DNA from: CAXMMR01 sp965198995
GTDB taxonomy: Bacteria > Pseudomonadota > Alphaproteobacteria > Acetobacterales > Acetobacteraceae
Length of the DNA stretch: 64,000 bases
Assembly: GCA_965198995.1 (NCBI GenBank)
Contig: CBDAQG010000002.1
Location: forward strand, 1,426,001-1,490,000
Direction of reading: 5' to 3'
This document shows positions 24,921-33,180 of this stretch, one piece after another; within the stretch, counting starts at the first letter, position 1; the number at the start of each line of letters is the position of its first letter. The notes beneath the pieces are model-generated. The model had not been told where the DNA came from. It saw only the letters and a program-made list of their open reading frames with translations, and searched no databases. The translations under genes and the position numbers were made by a program.

Positions 24921-25793
24921 GTGAAAAAACTGGTCAAGGCCGTGCTGCCCGTCGCCGGGCTCGGCACCCGGTTCCTGCCTGCCACCAAGGCGGCCGCCAA
25001 GGAGATGCTGCCTGTCGTCGACAAGCCGCTGATCCAATATGCCATCGAAGAGGCGCGCGCCGCCGGCATCGAGCAGTTCTGCATGATCACCGGCCGCGGC
25101 AAGACCGCCCTGGTCGAGCATTTCGACGTCGCCTACGAGCTGGAGGCGGTGCTGCGCCAGCGCGGCAAGCAGCGTGAGCTTGACATGCTGCGCGCCTCGC
25201 AGATGGCTCCCGGCTCCATCGTCACCGTCCGCCAGCAGGAGCCGCTCGGCCTTGGCCACGCCATCTGGTGCGCCCGCGCCTTCATCGGCGACGACCCCTT
25301 CGCGATCCTGCTGCCGGACGACCTGATCCTGTCCGAAACCTCCTGCACCAAGCAGCTCGCCGACGCCTACCGCGAGACCGGCGGCAACATCGTCGCCGTC
25401 ACCGAGGTGCCGCATGAGCACACCAATCGCTACGGCATCCTCGACATCGGCGCTGACGACGGCCGGCTGGTCGAGGTGCGCGGCCTGGTCGAGAAGCCGG
25501 CCCCGGACGACGCGCCGTCCAACCTCTCGGTCATCGGCCGCTACGTCCTGCTGCCCGACGTGATCCGCTACCTGGACCGCATGGAGCGTGGCGCCGGCAA
25601 TGAGGTCCAGCTCACCGACGCGATGGCGAAGATGATCGGCCACACGCCGTTCCATGGTTTGCGCTATGAGGGCAGGCGCTTTGACTGCGGCGACAAGGTC
25701 GGCTTCCTTGAGGCGCAGATCGCGTTCGCCCTCAAGCGCGAGGATCTCGGACCGGCCGTGCGTGCCTTTCTCAAGACCTATCGCGACGCCTGA
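24921..25793 (+). CDS. galU: UTP-glucose-1-phosphate uridylyltransferase
   Basis: Makes UDP-glucose from UTP and glucose 1-phosphate. 290 residues with the nucleotidyltransferase signature AVLPVAGLGTRFLPATKAA, KEMLPVVDKPLIQYAIEEA, GLGHAIWCA, FAILLPDDLIL, the sugar-binding GLVEKP and FDCGDKVGFLEA. The GTG at 24921 with a GGGGCGAG site gives the usual short N-terminus (KKLVKAVLP); an ATG at 24888 would add 11 residues. Phosphohexomutase follows after 20 bases, so the pair forms a small operon making UDP-glucose for the surface-glycan genes. Confidence 0.94.
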   Translation: MKKLVKAVLPVAGLGTRFLPATKAAAKEMLPVVDKPLIQYAIEEARAAGIEQFCMITGRGKTALVEHFDVAYELEAVLRQRGKQRELDMLRASQMAPGSIVTVRQQEPLGLGHAIWCARAFIGDDPFAILLPDDLILSETSCTKQLADAYRETGGNIVAVTEVPHEHTNRYGILDIGADDGRLVEVRGLVEKPAPDDAPSNLSVIGRYVLLPDVIRYLDRMERGAGNEVQLTDAMAKMIGHTPFHGLRYEGRRFDCGDKVGFLEAQIAFALKREDLGPAVRAFLKTYRDA

Positions 25794-25799
25794 GCCAGG

Positions 25800-25817
25800 A
25801 TGAGCAATCGAGCATGA
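25800..25817 (+). repeat. ATGA mini-ORF before the phosphohexomutase
   Basis: ATG at 25800 opens a five-codon frame (MSNRA) whose TGA overlaps the gene start ATG at 25814. The two ATGAGC copies are 14 bases apart, the same unit length as the ladder at 8830. Confidence 0.8.
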
Positions 25818-27238
25818 GCACCACGGCGAGCAGTTACACGCATCATTTCGACCCGACGACGCTGCGCGAGTACGACATCCGCGGCATCGTCGGCAAGACG
25901 CTGCATCCCGCCGACGCGTTTGCGATCGGCCGCGTCTTCGGCTCGATCGTCATCGAGGCCGGCGGCAAGACGGTTGCCGTCGGCTATGACGGCCGGCTCT
26001 CCTCGCCCGACCTCGAGCCGGCGCTGGTCTCCGGCCTCAAGGCGAGCGGCATCGAGGTGCTCCGCGTCGGCTGCGGGCCGACGCCGATGCTCTATTTCGC
26101 CGCCACCACGCTCGAGACCGCCGGCGGCATCATGGTCACCGGCAGCCACAACCCGCCGGACTATAACGGCTTCAAGATGATGCTCGGCCGCAAGCCGTTC
26201 TTCGGCGAGCGCATCCGCGAGGTCGGCGAGCGCGCCGCCGCCGGCCGCGTCGTCGCCGAGGCGGAGGGCACCGACCGCTTCGTCGACGTCGGGCAGGACT
26301 ACATCACCCGGCTGATCAGCGACTGGGACGGCGGCGACCGCATCCTCAAGGTGGTGTGGGACAACGGCAACGGCGCCGCCGGCGAGATGCTGACGCGCCT
26401 TGTCGCCTCGCTACCCGGCGAGCACACCGTGCTGAACGGCACGATTGACGGCAACTTCCCGGCCCACCATCCGGACCCGACGGTGCCGAAGAACCTCGAG
26501 CAGCTCATCGCCATGGTGGCCGAGAAAGGTGCGGACCTCGGCATCGCCTTTGACGGCGACGCTGACCGCATCGGCGTCGTCGACGACAAGGGCGGCATTC
26601 TGTTCGGCGACCAGTTGCTGGTCGTCCTCGGCCGCGACGTGCTGGCCGCCCACCCGGGTGCGACGATCATCGCCGACGTGAAGGCGAGCCAGGTGCTGTT
26701 CGACGCCCTGGCCGAAGCCGGCGGCAAGCCGCTGATGTGGAAGACCGGCCACAGCCTGATCAAGGCCAAGATGGCCGAGACCGGGGCGCCGCTCGCCGGC
26801 GAGATGTCCGGCCACGTCTTCTTCGCCGACAAGTGGTACGGCTTCGACGACGCGCTCTACGCCGCCGTCCGCCTGCTCGGCATCATCGCCCGCATGGACG
26901 GCAAGCTCAGCGCCGTGCGCGAGGCACTGCCGCACGTCATCAACACCCCGGAGCTGCGCTTCAACTGCGAGGACACCCGCAAGTTCGGCGTCATCGAGGA
27001 GGTTGCCGGCCGACTGAAATCCGCCGGCGCCAAGGTCTCCGACATCGACGGCGTCCGCGTCCAGACGCCGGACGGCTGGTGGCTGCTACGCGCCTCCAAC
27101 ACCCAGGCGGTCCTGGTCGCCCGCTGCGAGGCCACGAGCGAAGACGGTCTCGAACGTCTGAAGACCGCCCTGGTGGAGCAGCTCGAGGCGTCCGGCCTGG
27201 CAGCGCCCGACTTCTCCGGCGAGAACGCCGGCCACTAG
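25814..27238 (+). CDS. Phosphomannomutase/phosphoglucomutase
   Basis: Moves phosphate between C6 and C1 of mannose or glucose. A 474-residue alpha-D-phosphohexomutase: phosphoserine loop VTGSHNPPDYNGFK (S111), metal site DGDADRIG (D247, D249, D251), sugar loop GEMSGHVFF and C-terminal phosphate loop RASNTQAVLVARCEA. The GEMSGH form fits enzymes acting on both sugars (AlgC/PgmG-like). Coupled to galU, so glucose 1-phosphate supply is the likely job. Confidence 0.92.
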   Translation: MSTTASSYTHHFDPTTLREYDIRGIVGKTLHPADAFAIGRVFGSIVIEAGGKTVAVGYDGRLSSPDLEPALVSGLKASGIEVLRVGCGPTPMLYFAATTLETAGGIMVTGSHNPPDYNGFKMMLGRKPFFGERIREVGERAAAGRVVAEAEGTDRFVDVGQDYITRLISDWDGGDRILKVVWDNGNGAAGEMLTRLVASLPGEHTVLNGTIDGNFPAHHPDPTVPKNLEQLIAMVAEKGADLGIAFDGDADRIGVVDDKGGILFGDQLLVVLGRDVLAAHPGATIIADVKASQVLFDALAEAGGKPLMWKTGHSLIKAKMAETGAPLAGEMSGHVFFADKWYGFDDALYAAVRLLGIIARMDGKLSAVREALPHVINTPELRFNCEDTRKFGVIEEVAGRLKSAGAKVSDIDGVRVQTPDGWWLLRASNTQAVLVARCEATSEDGLERLKTALVEQLEASGLAAPDFSGENAGH

Positions 27239-27242
27239 AAAG

Positions 27243-27389
27243 CCAGGCCAGGGGCTTTGCCCCTGAACCCCATCAAAGGCGAAGCATTCAAAATCCGTCA
27301 CGAAAATGGACGAGTCACCCGACAAAAGCATTGGGGGTCTGGGGCCTCAGGCCCCAGCGGAGTCCAGAGGCAGAGCCTCTGGCCTTCGT
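27243..27389. repeat. Repeat B, copy 8
   Basis: Left end caggccaggggctttgcccc / tgaaccccatcaaaggcgaa; right end ggggtctggggcctcaggcc / ccagcggagtccagaggcag / agcctctggcctt, with the first-hairpin stem changed to CCAGAGGC/GCCTCTGG. Fills the gap between the phosphohexomutase and the entericidin-like gene. Confidence 0.9.
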
Positions 27390-27390
27390 C

Positions 27391-27543
27391 CTACTGAGCA
27401 ACCTTCTTGGCCGTATCCGTGATCCCTTGACCAGCGGCCGAGATGTCCTTTCCGGCGCCCGCGGTCGTGTTGCAGGCGCTCAGGCTGAGCGCGGACCCGA
27501 GCAGCAATGCCGTCGTCAGCAGCGCTGCGAGAAACTTCACCAT
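27391..27543 (-). CDS. Entericidin-like small lipoprotein
   Basis: 50 residues. Signal peptide (FLAALLTTALLLGSALSLSAC) with lipobox LSAC, then CNTTAGAGKDISAAGQGI, the entericidin A/B core, so a small envelope lipoprotein. In E. coli the family is tied to stress and programmed lysis; here only membership is clear. The ATG at 27543 is chosen for its perfect GGAGG site 7 bases upstream. Confidence 0.85.
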   Translation of the reverse strand: MVKFLAALLTTALLLGSALSLSACNTTAGAGKDISAAGQGITDTAKKVAQ

Positions 27544-27666
27544 CGTAGAACCTCCATAAACGTCGAGGCGAGGCCTCGCCGACATCAGCATCATACGTGA
27601 TCAGCCCGGGTTGGTTACGTGCACCGGGGCGTTCCAGTGACCACTGTTGCGCGAGTGCAGCAGGTG

Positions 27667-27759
27667 TGGCGGAGGCGGATGGGAATCGAACCCACCACCC
27701 GCTATTGGCGGGCCAACGGTTTTGAAGACCGCAGGGGCCACCAGACCCCGATCGCCTCC
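27667..27759 (-). tRNA. selC: tRNA-Sec (anticodon UCA)
   Basis: 93 nt including an encoded CCA. Acceptor GGAGGCG pairs with CGCCTCC; the D stem is a long 6-bp GGGGTC/GGCCCC as in selenocysteine tRNA; anticodon loop CTTCAAA has UCA at 27725-27723; the long variable arm has a CCCGC/GCGGG stem; T loop TTCGATT. The eighth acceptor pair looks mismatched. It would read UGA as selenocysteine with SelB. Lies downstream of selA-selB on the same strand. Confidence 0.95.
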
Positions 27760-27788
27760 GTCTGCCGACCGTAGCAGGGAAGGGGAGC

Positions 27789-28072
27789 AAGGCAAGGCAA
27801 GGCAAGGGGCTTTGCCCCCTTGACCCCATCAAAGGCGGAGCCTTTGAAATCCATTGGTAAGACGGTATTTGCTTTGCACTCTGTCTCTGATCGGACAGGC
27901 TGTGCCGATGTGGATCGTCGCGACCGATGCAGATGCAAGCTTTGATCATCATCAGGTCACGCCGGTCTTGCCTATAGGCAAGATGACAAAAATCATTTAG
28001 CTGCCGACCCTTCACAAAGGGGTCTGGGGCCGCCCGGCCCCAGCGGGTCCAGGGCAGAGCCCTGGCCTTCCT
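27789..28072. repeat. Repeat B, copy 9 (long)
   Basis: Left end gcaaggggctttgccccctt / gaccccatcaaaggcggagc / ctttgaaatccat; right end ggggtctggggccgcccggc / cccagcgggtccagggcaga / gccctggccttcct. The interior, longer than in other copies, contains the palindrome of element C. The left edge begins with four tandem GGCAA units (TTGCC on the minus strand), which could serve as -35-like boxes for tRNA-Sec. Fills the tRNA-Sec/selB gap. Confidence 0.85.
27966..27983. repeat. Perfect palindrome TCTTGCCTATAGGCAAGA
   Basis: An 18-bp perfect palindrome, also present in near-identical form inside the two element C copies (53163-53180, 62555-62570). Here it is followed by gacaaaaatcatt, similar to the sequence after it in element C. 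Confidence 0.85.
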
Positions 28073-28079
28073 CCCCCCG

Positions 28080-29963
28080 CTAACCCAGCACCCGCCGATC
28101 CGCCACCCGGCGCGTGAACCGCACGCTGTCCAGGTGCTCCAGCAGCGGCACAGCGTGCTTGCGGGTGATGCCAAGCGCCCGCCCGGCCTCGCCGGTCAGC
28201 AGCCCGTCGCCGCTCAGCAGCGGCGTGAGTTGCCGCTTCGCCGCCTCGATCGCCTCCGGATGGAACAGGAAGTCGCGCTTCTGCACCCGGTCCGTCGCCT
28301 GGATCAGCGCCCCCTGCGTCACCAGCCGGTTCAGCACCGGCAGCAGCCGCGCATCCGCCCGGGCCAGCTCCGTCCGGTCCGGCGGCGCCAGCCCGTGGCG
28401 TTTGATCAGCGTCATGATGCGCTCTGTGAGGCTCCCGCTCTCCTCGGCGCGCCGCTGCTCGCGCGCCGCCGAGACGACCACCAGCGCGCTGCCCGCCGCC
28501 TGCACCCGGCCGGCCGCGACCAGCCGCGCCTCCGCCTCGGCCAGCACCTCCGGCCCGACCAACGGCAGCACCCCCGCCAGCCGCACCCGCCCGACGCCGC
28601 CATCCCCGGCGTCCGCCACCACCCGGCTGACGGCGTCGACCGCCTCCCGCAGCCCCGCCTCGCCGACCACGACGCCGCGCCGCACCACCACGGGCGCTCC
28701 CTGCAACGCCGCCGCCGCCGCCGCCGCGCCAAGCCCCGCCCGCCGCGCCGCCTCCATGAGGCTGAGGCCCGTCATCCCCGCCGCCGCCACCGCATCGCGC
28801 ACCAGCTCCGCCGGCGCCGCCCCCGCCAGCCGCCCGAGCCTGGCCAGACTTGCTGTATTTCGCCTCTGCAAACGCCGCGAGCCCGGCTCCAGCACCCGTC
28901 CGCCCGCCAGCGTCACCGCCGGCGAGGCCTGGCGCAGCACCACCCGCCCCCGCGCCGGCAGCGCCACCGGCGGCTCGCACTGCAACTGCGCCATCCCGCG
29001 ACCGCCGGGCTCCAGGCTGTCGGCGTCGAGCAGCCGCAGCCGCGCGCCCGACTCCCCGGTCCCGCCCAGCAGCACCAGCCGCTCGCCATTGCCGAGCGCC
29101 CGCGGCGCGCTCCGCACCACCTCCAGCGCCACGGTGATCCAGGCCGCCGGCGCCAGGCTGCCCGGCGTCGCCAGCGCCATGCCGCGCCGAGCCTCGCCAG
29201 CCGCGACGTCGCGCAGGTTCACCGCCACCCGCTGCCCCGGCTCCGCCAGCGCCACCTTGGCGCCATGCACCTGCAGCCCGCGCAGCCGCACCGCCCGCCC
29301 GTCCGGCTGCAGCGTCATCGTCTCCCCGGCCGCCAGCCGGCCATGCCGCAGCGTCCCCGTCACCACCGTGCCATGCCCGGCGACGCTGAACGCGCGGTCG
29401 ATCGGCAGCCAGGCATACCCGTCATCGTCAGCCGCCGGCGCCGCGTCCGCCAGCCGCGCCAGCGCCGCCGCCACCGCGCCGACCCCATCCCCGCGCAGCG
29501 CCGAGCACACCACCGGCGCCCCGCAGGCGATGCCACGGCTCGCCAGCAGCCCCGCTGCCGCCGCGCCAACCTCGCCCGCCCGCCCGGCATCGACCCGGTC
29601 GCACCGCGTCACCGCAACCACCCCCCGATCCAGCCCAAGCAGGCTCGCCACCTCGAGATGCTCGACCGTTTGCGGCTTGATCCCCTCGCCGGCATCCACC
29701 GCCAGCAACACTCCGCCGATCCCCGCCGCCCCGGCCACCATCGTGCGCAGGAAGCGCTCATGGCCCGGCATGTCGATCAGGTCGATGATCGTGCCGCCGA
29801 CCTGCAGGTGAGCAAATCCCAGCGCGATCGAGATGCCGCGCCGCCGCTCCTCCGCCAGCCGATCGGTCTCCATGCCCGTCAGCGCCCGCACCAGCGCCGT
29901 CTTGCCATGGTCCACATGGCCCATCACGCCGATGACGAGTCGCTTGCCTACAGCCCCCGGCAT
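28080..29963 (-). CDS. selB: Selenocysteine-specific elongation factor
   Basis: Brings Sec-tRNA to UGA codons marked by a SECIS hairpin. 627 residues: EF-Tu-like GTPase (VIGVMGHVDHGKTALVRAL, IDMPGHERFLRTM, VAVTRCDRVD), two beta-barrel domains to about residue 340, then winged-helix domains ending in LLSGDGLLTGEAGRALGI, TRKHAVPLLEHLDSV and FTRRVADRRVLG, the SECIS-binding end. The ATG overlaps the last 16 bases of selA, so translation is coupled. A short AT-rich segment near 28850 (coding RRNTASLARL) matches the end of element C. Confidence 0.95.
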   Translation of the reverse strand: MPGAVGKRLVIGVMGHVDHGKTALVRALTGMETDRLAEERRRGISIALGFAHLQVGGTIIDLIDMPGHERFLRTMVAGAAGIGGVLLAVDAGEGIKPQTVEHLEVASLLGLDRGVVAVTRCDRVDAGRAGEVGAAAAGLLASRGIACGAPVVCSALRGDGVGAVAAALARLADAAPAADDDGYAWLPIDRAFSVAGHGTVVTGTLRHGRLAAGETMTLQPDGRAVRLRGLQVHGAKVALAEPGQRVAVNLRDVAAGEARRGMALATPGSLAPAAWITVALEVVRSAPRALGNGERLVLLGGTGESGARLRLLDADSLEPGGRGMAQLQCEPPVALPARGRVVLRQASPAVTLAGGRVLEPGSRRLQRRNTASLARLGRLAGAAPAELVRDAVAAAGMTGLSLMEAARRAGLGAAAAAAALQGAPVVVRRGVVVGEAGLREAVDAVSRVVADAGDGGVGRVRLAGVLPLVGPEVLAEAEARLVAAGRVQAAGSALVVVSAAREQRRAEESGSLTERIMTLIKRHGLAPPDRTELARADARLLPVLNRLVTQGALIQATDRVQKRDFLFHPEAIEAAKRQLTPLLSGDGLLTGEAGRALGITRKHAVPLLEHLDSVRFTRRVADRRVLG

Positions 29964-31333
29964 GCCGCCTCGATCGCCTCGCCGAGCCGCCGCACCTCGT
30001 CGTCGGCGACCGCGATCATGTCCAGCAGCACCAGCCCGTCGGCAATCCGCCCGACCACCGCCGGCACGCCCCCCCGCAGCGCCGCCGCCAGCGCCTCCGC
30101 ACCAACCCCCTCGACCGCCAGGCTCACCGCCACCGACGGGATCGCCGCCTCCGGCAGCGCGCCGCCGCCCGCCCGCGCCGTGCTCGGCTCGATCCGGTAC
30201 AGCATCGCCGCCGGCAGCACCGCCGTCACCCGCTCCGCCCGCGCCCGCAGCACCTCGATCGGCTGGGCCAGCATCCGCAGCACCGGCACCGCCTCGCTCT
30301 GCCCCTCCGCATACAGCCGCAACGTCGCATCAAGCGCCGCGAGACACAGCTTGTCGGCCCGCAGCGCCCGCATCAGCGGCTGCCGGCGCAGCCGGTCGAT
30401 CACCTCGGCGCGCCCGACCAGCAGCCCCGCCTGCGGCCCGCCGAGCAGCTTGTCGCCGCTGAACGTCACCACGTCGGCGCCGGCCGCGACCGCCTCCTGC
30501 ACCGTCGGCTCCGGGCTGCCGGTCGCCCCGGCAAGCCGCACCAGACTGCCGCTGCCAAGGTCCTCCACCAGCGTCAGCCCACGCTCCCGCGCCAGCCCCG
30601 CCAACTCCGCCAGCGGCGTCGCCTCGGTAAAGCCGATGATCCGGTAGTTGCTCTGGTGCACCCGGAGCAGCACCCGGCTCGCCGGCGTGATCGCCCGCGC
30701 ATAATCCGCCAGCCGCGTCCGGTTCGTCGTGCCGACCTCGACCAGCCGCGCACCGCCCTGCTCGATCACCTCCGGAATGCGGAAGCCGCCGCCGATTTCC
30801 ACCAGCTCGCCGCGCGAGACGATCACCTCGCCGGCCTCGCCCAGCCCCGTCAGCGCCAGCAGGATCGCCGCCGCGCCGTTATTGACCACCAGCGCCGCCT
30901 CGCTCCCGGTCAACCGGCACAGCGCCGCCTCTACTGCCCCGCCGCGCCGGCCACGCCCCCCCGTCGCGAGGTCGAACTCCAGGTCGCAATACCCGCCCGC
31001 CGCCGCCACCGCCTCAACCGCGAGCTCCGCCAGCGGCGCCCGGCCCAGGTTGGTGTGCAGCACCACCCCGGTGCCGTTGATCACCGCCCGCAATCCCGGC
31101 GCCTCCTCGGCCTGCAGATGCGCGAGCGCCGCCGCCTCGATCCCGCCCGCCTCACACGCCGCAGCGCCGCCAAGCCGCCGACGCCGCTCCTCCGCCACCG
31201 CCCAGCGCAACGCCGCCGTCACCCGCGCCGCCGCCCGGCCACGCCGCATCGCCACCGCCGCCTCGCCCCGCAGCAGCGCGTCCAACTGCGGCAGCGCCCG
31301 CAACCTTGCCGCCGCCTCCTCTGTTCCCGACAC
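29948..31333 (-). CDS. selA: L-seryl-tRNA(Sec) selenium transferase
   Basis: Converts Ser-tRNA(Sec) to Sec-tRNA(Sec) using selenophosphate. 461 residues: VINGTGVVLHTNLGRAPLAE, YCDLEFDLATGGRGRRG, ALVVNNGAAAILLALTGL, SRGELVEIGGGFRIPEV, EVGTTNRT, LVEDLGSGSLV and PLP lysine in FSGDKLLGGPQAG. The GTG at 31333 has an AGGAGG site 6 bases away and is clearly the start although the frame stays open further. Divergent from selD with 63 bases between starts. Confidence 0.96.
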   Translation of the reverse strand: MSGTEEAAARLRALPQLDALLRGEAAVAMRRGRAAARVTAALRWAVAEERRRRLGGAAACEAGGIEAAALAHLQAEEAPGLRAVINGTGVVLHTNLGRAPLAELAVEAVAAAGGYCDLEFDLATGGRGRRGGAVEAALCRLTGSEAALVVNNGAAAILLALTGLGEAGEVIVSRGELVEIGGGFRIPEVIEQGGARLVEVGTTNRTRLADYARAITPASRVLLRVHQSNYRIIGFTEATPLAELAGLARERGLTLVEDLGSGSLVRLAGATGSPEPTVQEAVAAGADVVTFSGDKLLGGPQAGLLVGRAEVIDRLRRQPLMRALRADKLCLAALDATLRLYAEGQSEAVPVLRMLAQPIEVLRARAERVTAVLPAAMLYRIEPSTARAGGGALPEAAIPSVAVSLAVEGVGAEALAAALRGGVPAVVGRIADGLVLLDMIAVADDEVRRLGEAIEAACRGL

Positions 31334-31396
31334 GAGCCCTCCTGCACGCGACCACCGTTGTGCGGCCGTATCTGGGGTCATCAGCGGGAGAGCGCC
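31334..31396. promoter_or_regulatory. Shared selA/selD divergent control region
   Basis: 63 bases separating the divergent selA and selD starts. It must contain promoters and ribosome sites for both (AGGAGG for selA, GGGAG for selD), so the two transcripts are probably co-regulated. No specific operator recognised. Confidence 0.5.
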
Positions 31397-32458
31397 ATGC
31401 CGGACACCGCCCCAACCACCGGGCTGGCCGCCACGCCACGCCTCACCAGCCTGGCGCATGGCGGCGGCTGCGGTTGCAAGCTCGCCCCGTCGGTGCTCAC
31501 CGACATTCTCGCCGGCATGCCCCAGGCCGCCGCCTTCGCCAACCTGCTGGTCGGCATCGAAACCGGCGACGACGCCGCGGTCTGGCGCCTGAACGACACC
31601 CAGGCGCTGGTCGCCACCACCGACTTTTTCACCCCGATCGTCGACGATCCGTTCGATTTCGGCCGCATCGCCGCCGCCAACGCCCTGTCCGACGTCTACG
31701 CCATGGGCGGCACGCCGATCTTCGCTCTCGCTTTGCTCGGCACCCCGCTCGGCAAGCTCGACCTCGCCACCGTCCGCCGCATCGTCGCCGGCGGTGCCGC
31801 GATCTGCGCCGAGGCCGGCATCCCGGTCGCCGGCGGCCACTCGATCGACAGCCCGGAGCCGCTCTACGGCCTGGTCGCGCTCGGCCTGGTCACGCCCGAC
31901 CGTGTGCTGCGCAACAGCGGCGCTCAGGCCGGCGACCTGCTGGTGCTCACCAAGGCGCTCGGCGTCGGCATCTACAGCGCCGCGCTCAAGCGCAACCTGC
32001 TCTCCGACGCCCACTACGCCGCGATGATCGCCTCCACCACCCAGCTCAACCGCATCGGCGCCGCGCTGCCCGCCATCCCCGGCGTGCATGCCGTCACCGA
32101 CGTCACCGGCTTCGGCCTCCTCGGCCACGCGCTCGAGCTCTGCCGCGCCTCAAACCTGTCGGCGACCATCGAGGCCGACGCGCTGCCGTTGCTTGATGGC
32201 GTCGAGGCGTTGGCCGGGCAGGGGGTCGCCACCGGCGCCGCCACCCGCAACTGGCAAAGCTACGGCGCCAGCATCGACCTGCGCGCACCGGACCGCCAAG
32301 CCCTCCTGACCGACCCCCAAACCAGCGGCGGCCTGCTCATCGCCGCCGCCCCGGAGGCAGTTCCTGAACTGCTCGCCAGGCTGAGAGACGAAGGCTACGC
32401 GCACGCGGCAACGCTCGGCAGCATGCAGGCAGGTCCGCCGAGGATCACCGTGCGATAA
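31397..32458 (+). CDS. selD: Selenide, water dikinase
   Basis: Makes selenophosphate from selenide and ATP. 353 residues: GGGCGCKLAP near the N-terminus with the catalytic Cys (C25) and Lys (K28), ATTDFFTPIVDDPFDFGRIA, AANALSDVYAMGG, AGGHSIDSPEPLYGLVALG and DVTGFGLLGHALEL. It carries Cys, not selenocysteine, at the active site, so it is made without the machinery it serves. Its stop is flush with repeat A. Confidence 0.95.
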   Translation: MPDTAPTTGLAATPRLTSLAHGGGCGCKLAPSVLTDILAGMPQAAAFANLLVGIETGDDAAVWRLNDTQALVATTDFFTPIVDDPFDFGRIAAANALSDVYAMGGTPIFALALLGTPLGKLDLATVRRIVAGGAAICAEAGIPVAGGHSIDSPEPLYGLVALGLVTPDRVLRNSGAQAGDLLVLTKALGVGIYSAALKRNLLSDAHYAAMIASTTQLNRIGAALPAIPGVHAVTDVTGFGLLGHALELCRASNLSATIEADALPLLDGVEALAGQGVATGAATRNWQSYGASIDLRAPDRQALLTDPQTSGGLLIAAAPEAVPELLARLRDEGYAHAATLGSMQAGPPRITVR

Positions 32459-32590
32459 AGAAAAAAGCGCTTCTTTTTTGGAAAAAAGAAGCAAAAAACT
32501 TTTATCCGCTGGCCCTTCGGTCCTGGGGCTAGGCGTTCTTTCGAGTGAAAGTTTTTTGGTCCTTTTTTTCAAAAAAGGACCGCTTCCTTA
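32459..32590. repeat. Repeat A, copy 4
   Basis: Between convergent selD and the DUF892 gene. Left hairpin gcttcttttttggaaaaaag / aagc with aaaaaactttt; right gaaagttttttggtcctttt / tttcaaaaaaggacc. Stems GCTTC/GAAGC and GGTCC/GGACC. Confidence 0.92.
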
Positions 32591-33061
32591 GCCAAGAAGC
32601 GAGCGCGCGATCTCGGTGTGCTCCTGGTCGGCCGCCTTGGCCTCCTCCAGCGAGCGGCCAAGCTCCTGCTCGGTCTGGCTGAGATCCAGCGCCTTCGCAT
32701 ACGTGCGCAGAGTCCCAAAGGCCGCGATCCAGTAGTGCAGCGCCAGCTGCCCCGCGGCGACGATGCCGAGGTCGCGGCTGTCCGCGTCCGGCGCCTTCTG
32801 GCGGATGATCTTGCTCACCTTGTAGTGCGCCTCGAGGATCGGGTTGCCGACATCCTCTGCCGTGCCGCTTTCGGCCAGCGCCCGCTCAATCCGCTGCTGC
32901 CACTGCGCGGCCCCGGTGTTGCCCGCCTGCAGCGCCGCGACCAGCCGCGGATTGCTCGCGTCCTGCTCGATCTCGGCCGTCGCCTGCTTGGCCACGTCGC
33001 CGCCCGCCTTGAGCGCCATCAGACCCTGCGACACCAGCATCTTCAAGTTATTATCAGCCAC
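32588..33061 (-). CDS. DUF892 ferritin-like protein (YciE family)
   Basis: 157 residues, all-helical. Begins with a KMLVSQGLMALKAG helix and continues AAQWQQRIERALAE, LEAHYKVSKIIRQ, DLGIVAAGQLALHYWIAAFG and LGRSLEEAKAADQEHTEIA. The Glu/His pattern across four helices is that of the DUF892/YciE group, often stress-related; metal binding here is not certain because one or two usual ligand positions are hard to place. The GTG start has GGAGG 12 bases upstream. Confidence 0.78.
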   Translation of the reverse strand: MADNNLKMLVSQGLMALKAGGDVAKQATAEIEQDASNPRLVAALQAGNTGAAQWQQRIERALAESGTAEDVGNPILEAHYKVSKIIRQKAPDADSRDLGIVAAGQLALHYWIAAFGTLRTYAKALDLSQTEQELGRSLEEAKAADQEHTEIARSLLG

Positions 33062-33180
33062 TCTGTCGTCCTCCGCACGTCTTGTGCGGGTGGCGAACGG
33101 AGCTTCGCGGACGGCGGTTGCGTCCGAAACGGCGTCAAGCCTCGGTGATCATCGCCGTCCGGCGGGAGGGTCGGCCGAGC
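33062..33180. other. Intergenic gap
   Basis: 119 bases between two same-strand genes. Contains an imperfect GC-rich inverted segment (gccgtccggcgggagggtcg) that could terminate the upstream gene; no gene seen. Confidence 0.35.

Noticed and set aside
28134..30647. 837-codon open frame antisense to selB and selA
   Set aside because: Low-complexity shadow; both selA and selB are intact on the other strand.
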